IMG/VR virus record: IMGVR_UViG_3300025703_000013
Location: 1-35,931 of that record
Source of the DNA: a virus
Strand: one strand, 5' to 3'
DNA: 35,931 bases
Shown here: positions 29,733 through 35,931 of the stretch, piece by piece
Layout: each line of letters begins with the position of its first letter
How positions within the stretch are numbered: position 1 is the stretch's first letter
Position numbers and translations under genes: made by a program
The notes under the pieces: generated by a model
Database searches by the model: none
What the model saw: the letters and a program-made list of their open reading frames with translations, nothing else
What the model was told of the DNA's origin: nothing

Positions 29733-29807
29733 GGACGTCTTAAAACAGGTCAAGAATTCGTCCACCTTGCAAATCGGACGTCTCAAAATCCTGTTAAGAC
29801 CTCGTCC
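29733..29807 (+). repeat. Pair of self-closing repeats in the capsid leader
   Basis: Two units begin with GGACGTCT and end with CGTCC (29733-29763 and 29776-29807), so each can close GGACG on CGTCC. They can also pair with each other: GTCTTAAAACAGG in the first with CCTGTTAAGAC in the second. Two mutually exclusive folds of the leader are therefore possible. A smaller hairpin ATGAG / CTCAT lies just upstream. Position suggests control of capsid expression. Confidence 0.5.
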
Positions 29808-29851
29808 AGCTTAAGGTTAGTTATATTCATAACAGCTTTAAGGAGAATTCG

Positions 29852-31190
29852 ATGGCAATAACCACTACATCGTCCTTACCTTCTCCGGTACAGCAAAGCT
29901 TTAGTTATAAGCTCCTTTCAGTACCGGTTCCCAACATGATTCACAAGATCCCTGCTATGAAGAAGAATATGCCCCGTAACGGTGGTAATACTCTTCGTAT
30001 GCGACGCTATAATCCTTTGAATACCGCAATGGTACCACTGGGTAATAGTGGCGTAACGCCTCCGCCTCAAAATCTGACAGCGGTCGATATTGATGCAAAG
30101 ATCAGTTTTTACGGTATAAATTAGGGTGCCGTATGACTGGTTTTGTAAAAATGACCTACGTCCAAATTAACGAACAAGTGACGTTACAAAACCAGGATCC
30201 CGTAAAGTTTAATGCGGGATTAAAACCCATGGTAATTGACTTGGAAGCGCTAACGTAAAGCCGAGCGTGACAAGGGGCAAGAATGATAATAGTGTATAAG
30301 AACGATATGAAGATCGATGTTGGAGCCGTGTCCCCACGGACAGCGTGCAGGCGCAATTCAACGAAAGTTGATAAATGTTTACTTACCTGTTCAGGCGGTC
30401 GACTTCATATCGTTCTATCTATCTCTATTCAGCCTGAACGACTAAATCCAAGGGCGCCGTAAGGCGATGCGATAGTCTGAACTCTATGGAGACATAGAGA
30501 GGGAGATTCGAAGAAGTTTCCCCGCCTAGAAATAGGTCACAAAAGTAACAGAACTGATTAAATGAATGCGCGGCTCGTCTCGGTGTTTCTCTTCGTCAAA
30601 CCGAAGATCAACTTACCCGTGACATGCTTGCATCTACTGCTTCCTTCATTAACTGCGTTGGTGGTGTTGACGGCGATAACCCTACTGAAATTACACGCTC
30701 AGACGTTGATGTGGTTGTTCGTACATTGTTGAATAACAATGCTTACACAATCATGGATAACATCGAAGGTGAAGATAAGTTCGGTACGGCTCCCGTTCGT
30801 AATGCTTACTTTGCATTATGCTCAACACAATTGACCGGAAATCTTGATAACGTTGCCGGATTTATTAATCAGTCACAATATCCTGCGCCAATGAATGCAT
30901 TGCGCTCAGAATGGGGTGCGATCGGTAATCTTCGTTTCCTGATTTCTAGTATTGGATCAGTCTCTCCAAATGCTTCGGCACTTGGCGCGGACGTCTACAA
31001 TATTTTCTGTGTTGGTATGGAAGCTTATGCCTGCATCGAACAAGATGGTTACAGCGCAAGCTTTATCTATCGTCCACCAATTTATGATGGTCCATTGGCT
31101 CTCAACGTTTCTGTGGGTTACAAATTCGCAGAAGTACCTCGTATTACTAACGATCTCTGGGTACTTAACTTACGCGCCACATTAGCGTAA
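29852..31190 (+). CDS. Major capsid protein, N4-gp56-like, interrupted twice (exons 29852-30115, 30154-30203, 30557-31190)
   Basis: ATG after TTTAAGGAGAATTCG. Joined exons give 948 bases, 315 residues, in one frame. Exon 1 ends KISFYG, exon 2 reads TYVQINEQVTLQNQDPV and exon 3 continues LNECAARLGVSLRQTEDQLT. The joined YG-TYVQ...DPVLNEA-like line and the following R-D-xLAST match the N4-gp56 capsid family (HK97 fold) as I recall it. The end is typical: YKFAEVPRITNDLWVLNLRA. The 38-base gap (30116-30153) brings an in-frame TAG and a frame change; the 353-base gap is a group I intron. Without removal or another rescue, translation would end after 90 codons. Confidence 0.85.
30116..30153 (+). 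other. 38-base insertion in capsid gene with group I intron end signals but no core
   Basis: The base before it is T and its last base is G. Exon TACGGT (30110-30115) pairs with GCCGTA (30128-30133), with a G.U pair exactly at the junction, as in P1 of group I introns. GGT (30125-30127) next to this guide strand can pair with ACC at the start of the next exon, as in P10. No room exists for P3-P8. It holds TAG (30122) in the incoming frame, an AGGG, and an ATG (30133) in the outgoing frame. The boundary can slide by one base. Confidence 0.7.
30204..30556 (+). ncRNA. Group I self-splicing intron in capsid gene, 353 nt, no endonuclease
   Basis: P1: exon GATCCCGT with GCGGGATT (30214-30221), G.U at the splice site. 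P10: TTTAAT (30208-30213) with ATTAAA at the start of the next exon. P3: CTTGGA (30240-30245) with TCCAAG (30447-30452). P7: GACTA (30440-30444) with TAGTC (30473-30477). P8: CGCC-GTAA-GGCG (30455-30466). P9: CTCTATG-GAGA-CATAGAG (30482-30499). Other hairpins include TCAAC-GAAA-GTTGA (30358-30371) and CCGTG-TCCC-CACGG (30326-30339). The last base is G. Splicing restores DP-V-LNEC in frame. No endonuclease is encoded, so mobility would need help from elsewhere. Confidence 0.87.
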
Positions 31191-31202
31191 AAGGAGATAA
31201 TC

Positions 31203-32432
31203 ATGGACGGAACTATAATTGGACAAGGTTCATTTGTCGCAAACTTTGTAGGACTCGCTAATCCTAATCCTGGTGTTGCTAGTATCGGGCAATCAAATCC
31301 CGTTATTATAGCAATTCCATCAGGAGCAGATTGGGTTAGTGTAAGAAACTACACTCAATTTGGAACTGTTGGTTCAGCAGCGGGCGCATACTTTAATGGT
31401 ACTGCCAACGCTACACCGGGTGCCGAATTCTATTGGCAACGTGGTATGGCTCCTGGCACCGGTATTGTTGAAGCTTATAAAGCAGCCGCAACAGCAGCTC
31501 TTTCTGGCGATACATTAGTTTCAGGCGGCTTTACTCTGTATGATCCATCTGGCCAAAGCACGGGAGCTCAGCCTCTTCTCGGGCCTACGGTTGCCGTAAC
31601 TGCTGTTACTAATGCAACACGACCAGTCTTAAGCACTGCTAGTACAGCAGGAGTATCAGTTGGTTCAGTGGTACGCTTAAGCAATACTGCGCAATCTGAT
31701 GTTAACGGCCAAGACTTTGTTGTTGGTGCTGTTGTGGTTAATACAAGTATTACCTTATTAGCGGCAAGCAATGCATTAGCAAATGCTCCTGGCGCTATTG
31801 GTGGTGCTGGATTCTACCGCATTGTTTATAATGGTAACAGTCAGTTGTTCTATCCAAGAAACAGAGTTGTTACGAACATTACTCAAGCAGTTAATGCTCA
31901 GGTAAGTGTTGGACGCGCTCATGGGTTAACACCAGGGCAAGAAGTACGGTTCAATATTCCTGCTGTTTCTGGCATGATCCAATTGAATCCTCAGTTGAAT
32001 AACAACTACTTCCCGGTAGGTGCTTCAGCTGCAGCAATCGTTCTCAGTGTTGTTGATGATTACAATTTCACCATCAATATTGATACTTCTGCCTACACCG
32101 CATTTACTTACCCAACTATCGCTCAGCAACCAAGTAACTTCCCCGAAGTTACACCAATTGGTGAAGACACTGCTACTTCATTGGTAGCACTTGGTGCTCA
32201 AATTCCTACTATTGCTGGTTTGCAAATCTTTAATACCCAAACGGGTCTTTTAGCTGATGCAACCGTCAATACAGGATTCCTGGGCATGATACTGGGCTCT
32301 GGTGGTAACGGACTTGAACTCACTACGCCAATCCTGGGGCCATCCGGTTCTGTGGCATGGAGTGCAGGTAACGTTGCAACAGGCGATGTCTTGTATTGGG
32401 TCGCAGGTAAATCTACCTACGGCGGACTATAA
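31203..32432 (+). CDS. Capsid-associated beta-rich protein, 409 aa
   Basis: ATG after AAAGGAGATAATC. Mostly beta with several domains: an N-terminal VIIAIPSGADWVSVRNYTQ part, a middle with repeated Ig-like strands (VSVGSVVRLSNTAQSDVNG), and a C-terminal module with VRFNIPAVSGMIQLN, IDTSAYTAF and EVTPIGE. The same module makes up the gene at 32956. It directly follows the capsid gene, so decoration or head-completion is likely; family not named. Confidence 0.65.
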   Translation: MDGTIIGQGSFVANFVGLANPNPGVASIGQSNPVIIAIPSGADWVSVRNYTQFGTVGSAAGAYFNGTANATPGAEFYWQRGMAPGTGIVEAYKAAATAALSGDTLVSGGFTLYDPSGQSTGAQPLLGPTVAVTAVTNATRPVLSTASTAGVSVGSVVRLSNTAQSDVNGQDFVVGAVVVNTSITLLAASNALANAPGAIGGAGFYRIVYNGNSQLFYPRNRVVTNITQAVNAQVSVGRAHGLTPGQEVRFNIPAVSGMIQLNPQLNNNYFPVGASAAAIVLSVVDDYNFTINIDTSAYTAFTYPTIAQQPSNFPEVTPIGEDTATSLVALGAQIPTIAGLQIFNTQTGLLADATVNTGFLGMILGSGGNGLELTTPILGPSGSVAWSAGNVATGDVLYWVAGKSTYGGL

Positions 32433-32441
32433 CCGAATAAT

Positions 32442-32472
32442 AAGAGAGAGAGGGGACGCCTTCTCTCTCTTT
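32442..32472 (+). terminator. Terminator or attenuator after decoration gene
   Basis: Perfect 10-bp stem AAGAGAGAGA / TCTCTCTCTT (32442-32451 with 32462-32471), loop GGGGACGCCT, followed by T and ATGG. Weak T run suggests partial termination that lowers expression of the following tail genes. Confidence 0.6.
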
Positions 32473-32512
32473 ATGGCACAGCCGTGCCAATTTTAACGAG
32501 AAAAGGATTTCT

Positions 32513-32938
32513 ATGGCACAAGCACCATTAGCTAAAAATATAACTCCCCAAGCACCTCAAGCACCAAAAGTAAAACCAAACCTGAAGTATATGCGTGATA
32601 AAGATCGTGAGATGGTCAAAGGCATCTTCCGATTTCATGAAGTACCAGGTGGATTAATGAGCTTCACCGTACGATTCTATAAAGAAGATCAACCAGAGAC
32701 CTATACTATGATCGATGGTCATATTTATACGGTGCCTCTTGGTGTTGCTCGTCATCTTAATAAGAATCTACGCTACCCAGTACATGCCCATACAACCGAA
32801 GAAAACGGTATGCCATCTATGAAGATAGGATCATGGGTTAGACGCGCTAGTTTCCAATCACTTGAGTTTGTAGACATTGAAGATTTGAGTCCATCAGGCT
32901 CAGATTTAGTGACTGTAGAGATGAGTGGTCTCGGCTAA
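32513..32938 (+). CDS. Conserved small virion protein, 141 aa
   Basis: ATG after AAAAGGATTTCT. After a Pro/Ala/Lys-rich start it has REMVKGIFRFHEVPGGLMSF, IDGHIYTVPLGVARHLNKN and KIGSWVRRASFQSLEFVDIE, a pattern seen in many podoviruses between capsid and tail genes. Function in the virion is not known. Confidence 0.7.
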   Translation: MAQAPLAKNITPQAPQAPKVKPNLKYMRDKDREMVKGIFRFHEVPGGLMSFTVRFYKEDQPETYTMIDGHIYTVPLGVARHLNKNLRYPVHAHTTEENGMPSMKIGSWVRRASFQSLEFVDIEDLSPSGSDLVTVEMSGLG

Positions 32939-32955
32939 ATAAAAAGGAGCCTGTT

Positions 32956-33330
32956 ATGGCCTATTCGGCTTTTATAAACCCCATTTACCAACCAGCCATG
33001 CGTATCATCTCAGCCATTACCAATGCTCCCGTAGTAACGGTGACAACATCGTTTGCTCACTTATATGTGAGTGGCACTATAGTGCGGTTAGATATTCCGG
33101 TTGGCTTTGGTATGGAACAAATAAATCAGCAGTTTGGCCCTATAACCGTGACAGGCTCTACTACCTTTATAATGCCTATAGATACGACTAACTACGATGT
33201 TTTTCAAATTCCTTCCTATGCGTTATTGCCTAGTGGTATTGTAGTATCGTTACAGCAAGCCCAGTGTGTGCCTATAGGAGAATTGTCAGGGCAATTAACA
33301 GCGGCAGTCCAGAATACGCTTCCGCATTAG
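32956..33330 (+). CDS. Small beta protein sharing a module with the 31203 gene, 124 aa
   Basis: ATG after AAAAAGGAGCCTGTT. ISAITNAPVVTVTTSFAH, VRLDIPVGFGMEQINQQFG, FIMPIDTTNYDVF and CVPIGELSG follow the same order as the C-terminal module of the 31203 product. Modules of this kind also occur inside podovirus tail proteins. Structural role inferred. Confidence 0.65.
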   Translation: MAYSAFINPIYQPAMRIISAITNAPVVTVTTSFAHLYVSGTIVRLDIPVGFGMEQINQQFGPITVTGSTTFIMPIDTTNYDVFQIPSYALLPSGIVVSLQQAQCVPIGELSGQLTAAVQNTLPH

Positions 33331-33337
33331 GAAAGAT

Positions 33338-34498
33338 ATGAATCCAACACCACCTACCCCGACAGCGACTATCGGAGCACCAACAAGCACACTACAAGCT
33401 ATTGAAACAAAAGTACGAAGATTAACACGATCACCTTCTCTGCAACAACTATCTCAAGCAGATTTAGATAATTATATTAATACGTTTGTTGTCTACGATT
33501 TTCCCGAACAATTGAGAACGTTCAATTTAAGAACGCAATTCAATTTTTTCACCAATCCTGGCCAAGATATCTACAATACTGATCAGGCTTCTTTCTCTGG
33601 TGCTACGAGTAACCTTCTCTATAACTTCCAAAATCTTTATTTAACCGTACATCCTCCCTTTTATGTTGCGGGTTTTCCCGCTTTCTTTACTCAATCGCCA
33701 AGCCAGTTTTATGCTATCTATCCTAAAGTGAATAGCATCAGTTCTATTGGTTTTTATGGTAATGGCACCTCAGGGCCATTTACCGGCATTATTAATTCAC
33801 AGCAATCAATCCTTCCGCCTGGCATAGTCCAACGGATAGGATTGGTGCAATACAAAGTATTATTTAGCGCTATTGGTACTCCAGGTACCAGTGAACAAAT
33901 TGGTATGGGATTAGCCGATGTTCCCTTAGTAGACCAAACAACCGGATCAAAACTTAATCTTGGCAATCTTTATAATGTTAATTCGGCAGCCTATCAAACA
34001 GCTTTAGCAACCCCACCAATCGCCCTTGATCCTAATAACAATATTAACTATCTCACCGGTGCATTTACGATCAATTTCCCTCTTAATACGATTGTAGGAA
34101 CTCCCATAAATAGTCAGACTGTTCCTCAAGCTTTATCGCTACCACAAGCGATTTTATATTACGGCAACACCTTTACGGTAAGGCCAGTACCCGATCAGAC
34201 CTATACGGTCAATTTTGAAGTATTCCAGAGACCTGTTGCGCTTCTTGCTTCAGGCCAAAGTCCCGAATTGGAAGAATACTGGCAATATATCGCTTATGGT
34301 GCTGCTAAAAAGATATTTGAAGATCGATTAGATATGGATAGCGTGCAATTGATTATGCCAGAGTTCAAGAAACAAGAAGCATTATGCTTACGCAGAACAC
34401 TCGTACAGATTTCCAATGAACGTACGGCTACTATTTATACCGAACAGGTGAGTGGTGTTGGTTCTTCAGGATGGGGTTGGCCTGGTGGTAATTTTTAG
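33338..34498 (+). CDS. Probable head-tail adaptor or tail protein, 386 aa
   Basis: ATG after TTAGGAAAGAT. The N-terminal part is helical (IETKVRRLTRSPSLQQLSQ, ADLDNYINTFVVYDFPEQL), the middle beta-rich, and the C-terminal end helical (EEYWQYIAYGAAKKIFEDRL). This plan is found in proteins next to the neck of podoviruses. It precedes a fibre-like gene and the large tail protein. Assignment rests on pattern and position. Confidence 0.6.
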   Translation: MNPTPPTPTATIGAPTSTLQAIETKVRRLTRSPSLQQLSQADLDNYINTFVVYDFPEQLRTFNLRTQFNFFTNPGQDIYNTDQASFSGATSNLLYNFQNLYLTVHPPFYVAGFPAFFTQSPSQFYAIYPKVNSISSIGFYGNGTSGPFTGIINSQQSILPPGIVQRIGLVQYKVLFSAIGTPGTSEQIGMGLADVPLVDQTTGSKLNLGNLYNVNSAAYQTALATPPIALDPNNNINYLTGAFTINFPLNTIVGTPINSQTVPQALSLPQAILYYGNTFTVRPVPDQTYTVNFEVFQRPVALLASGQSPELEEYWQYIAYGAAKKIFEDRLDMDSVQLIMPEFKKQEALCLRRTLVQISNERTATIYTEQVSGVGSSGWGWPGGNF

Positions 34499-34500
34499 TC

Positions 34501-34525
34501 AGTTGTAGACAAACTGTCGACAACT
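34501..34525 (+). other. Hairpin between adaptor and fibre genes
   Basis: AGTTGT-A-GACA / TGTC-G-ACAACT (34501-34511 with 34515-34525), loop AAC, one internal mismatch. No T run. Probably an mRNA processing or stability element. Confidence 0.5.
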
Positions 34526-34553
34526 TGGCGACGGTTCAAATAAGGAGATTTTA

Positions 34554-35225
34554 ATGGCATATACGTATAACATTCCACAGGCAACCGATCAGATATCAGT
34601 CTCACAGACTCAGATACTGGCTAATTTCACTGCACTAGGCGCTATCGGAGGAACACCTGGCGTAGTTGGTAGCGACGGATTAAACGTTGTTCCTGGGGCA
34701 GGATTTAACTATGTTTACCTTCCCACTAATGGTGCGCTTGCCGGAGCACCACCTATTACCTTTCCGGCAGCTAATGATGCTATTTACTCAGCTACAGCGC
34801 CCGCTGGATTGGGGGGTCTTAATGAGATCTATCTTAATAAGCAAAAAGCGGGGCCATTGCCACAACAAGTGCCGATGACCGCTTCAATCTTTGCTACCGT
34901 GGCATCACCAGGATTATTAACTCAAGGATGGTCATATCTACCTTCTGGATTCATTGTTCAATGGGGCAATACTAAATATGATGGTGCAGCTCAAGCTATT
35001 CCTGATAATGGTCAAATCACGGTACCCTTTAAACTTACTTTTCCTAATCAGTGCCTAGAGATCAATGTTTCAATATTATCAAGTGCTGCTACGGGAGGTA
35101 TAACCACGGTGCCCTCTATTTGGGTACGTGATGGCTTCATAACTACCAGTAATTTTATATTGGTGGGCAAAGGTGGTAATAGTGCTGGTCAATGTTATGT
35201 CCTTTGGTGGGCGATAGGATATTAA
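34554..35225 (+). CDS. Tail fibre or tail-tip protein with gp53-like C-terminal domain, 223 aa
   Basis: ATG after AAATAAGGAGATTTTA. N-terminal YNIPQATDQISVSQTQILAN is typical of short phage tail-tip or fibre proteins. The C-terminal part, GWSYLPSGFIVQWGNTKYD then TVPFKLTFPNQCLEINVSI, follows the gp53-like tail-fibre C-terminal domain pattern (LP.G.I.QWG...FP..C). Likely a receptor-contact protein at the tail. Confidence 0.7.
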   Translation: MAYTYNIPQATDQISVSQTQILANFTALGAIGGTPGVVGSDGLNVVPGAGFNYVYLPTNGALAGAPPITFPAANDAIYSATAPAGLGGLNEIYLNKQKAGPLPQQVPMTASIFATVASPGLLTQGWSYLPSGFIVQWGNTKYDGAAQAIPDNGQITVPFKLTFPNQCLEINVSILSSAATGGITTVPSIWVRDGFITTSNFILVGKGGNSAGQCYVLWWAIGY

Positions 35226-35226
35226 C

Positions 35227-35931
35227 ATGGCATTTGATCGTTTTTTAATTGCTCCTTTCAAGACAGGTATGCAATCGGATTTAAAGCCGTTCTTAATAAT
35301 GGATGACGCGTTCCAATACCTCCAGAACGCTTATGTCTTTAGGGGAAGAGTTAGAAAACGGTTCGGGTCATTGTTTATGGGGATCAATCAATTCACTACC
35401 CGACTAGCCATATCAATTGGCACTGTTGCTTCCAATACCATACCTGGTATAGCTACTCAGTTAAAAATCGGCCAAATGTTTTTAGTGGGCTCCGATGTAT
35501 TCACCGTGTATCAATTAGGTGCAGGCGTTCTTACGTTAAGCACTAATGCCGGGGCAACGGCCACCATTGATAGCACCACTAATCCCAATACCATTGTATT
35601 TACTGGCGAACCTGCTGGCTCTACCGTTTATTATTTCCCCGCTAATCCGGTAATGGGGTTAACTCAATATGAGGCCGGCAGTATTAATAATCATCCTAGC
35701 TATGCTTTTGATACTCAATTTGCTTATGTCTTTAATGGCGGTTCTTGGAGTAGATCAGGTACTGCTGTTTGGCACGGTACTAATCTCAATTATTTCTGGG
35801 CTACAAACTGGCAAGGAACTGCATCAACGGCATCATCTCAGCCCATTCTATGGGTTACCAATTTCAATTTCACTTTGGGAGGAGCACAGCCCTCGGCAAC
35901 CGATGATCCTATTTGGACATTCGATGGAACT
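35227..35931 (+). CDS. Large tail (stabilisation-type) protein, N-terminal part, cut by right edge
   Basis: ATG lies two bases after the previous stop. The 235 residues seen start MAFDRFLIAPFKTGMQSDLK and include ILMDDAFQYLQNAYVF-like and RGRVRKRFGS segments, as in podovirus tail proteins that begin by reading FxxGL.....P..i..dA...L.N....g.i..R. Beta strands follow. The open frame runs off the window after a full codon (GGA ACT). The C-terminal part of a protein of this kind is at 1-559. Confidence 0.65.
   Translation, partial: MAFDRFLIAPFKTGMQSDLKPFLIMDDAFQYLQNAYVFRGRVRKRFGSLFMGINQFTTRLAISIGTVASNTIPGIATQLKIGQMFLVGSDVFTVYQLGAGVLTLSTNAGATATIDSTTNPNTIVFTGEPAGSTVYYFPANPVMGLTQYEAGSINNHPSYAFDTQFAYVFNGGSWSRSGTAVWHGTNLNYFWATNWQGTASTASSQPILWVTNFNFTLGGAQPSATDDPIWTFDGT

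Noticed and set aside
30104-30111. Programmed -1 frameshift at the T-rich run before the capsid stop
   Set aside because: The codons AGT TTT TAC do not form an X XXY YYZ slippery site, and a shift here would insert a non-family peptide (RYKLGCRMTG) into the conserved region.
30151-30203. Sequencing frameshift as the only cause of the capsid interruption
   Set aside because: A single indel cannot explain an exact 38-base surplus that, once removed, restores the family sequence and has paired ends. An assembly artefact is still possible and is listed under the finding.
30156-30356. Minus-strand open frame across the capsid intron
   Set aside because: It covers the folded intron core and exon 2 antisense, without start signals or protein-like composition.
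1-35931. CRISPR array, insertion sequence, integrase or attachment site
   Set aside because: No regularly spaced repeats, transposase or recombinase motifs, or tRNA-flanked duplications were seen.

Overview
The window is almost all of one tailed double-stranded DNA phage genome with a short, podovirus-like tail. It has a P22-type portal (22150-24204), a large terminase subunit (19538-20932), a scaffold-like protein (26488-27336), a major capsid protein of the N4-gp56 type (29852-31190), a head-tail adaptor-like protein, and a beta-rich tail protein that is cut by both window edges. The right edge holds its N-terminal part and the left edge holds a C-terminal part of the same kind. This suggests a circular or circularly permuted genome opened inside that gene. 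The two parts do not join in frame, so a few or more bases are missing. No integrase, DNA polymerase, CRISPR array or complete tRNA was seen. The host is not identified. Several phage proteins carry short Sec signal peptides, a style that resembles intracellular candidate phyla such as Dependentiae, but this is only a weak hint.

Layout. 1-2878 (+): tail and internal virion proteins. 2871-3874 (-): a small operon behind a promoter with tandem operator-like repeats (ribbon-helix-helix protein, unknown protein, a stand-alone C-terminal piece of a YqaJ-type exonuclease, membrane micro-protein). 4002-10136 (+): receptor-binding region with three beta-repeat fibre proteins (one ending in a C1q-like domain, one in an S74 self-cleaving chaperone) and small paralogous accessory proteins. 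10206-11733 (-): ERF single-strand annealing protein plus helical small proteins, divergent from a small HTH regulator (11840). 12243-14680 (+): exported, membrane and zinc-ribbon small proteins and a second HTH protein. 14823-21270 (+): replication initiator with a candidate internal origin, RusA-like protein, probable small terminase, a string of micro-genes including DUF551-like proteins, then the large terminase. 21271-21962: hairpins, a 13-bp tandem repeat and a folded non-coding region. 21963-28649 (+): portal, Lys-rich proteins, scaffold, signal-peptide proteins. 28665-29654 (-): secreted M15 endolysin behind two DUF551-like genes. 29655-35931 (+): capsid, decoration and tail genes.

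The most unusual point is the capsid gene. It is interrupted twice within 90 bases of coding sequence. The second interruption (30204-30556, 353 nt) is a complete group I intron: P1 with a G.U pair at the 5' splice site, P10, P3, P7, P8, P9 and a terminal G. The first (30116-30153) is only 38 nt. It contains an in-frame stop and changes frame, yet has the same end signals (U before, G at the end, a 6-bp P1 with G.U, a short P10) and no catalytic core. Removing both gives one clean 315-residue capsid protein. Core-less splicing by the neighbouring ribozyme, a capsid split into two polypeptides, and ribosome bypassing are the competing explanations.
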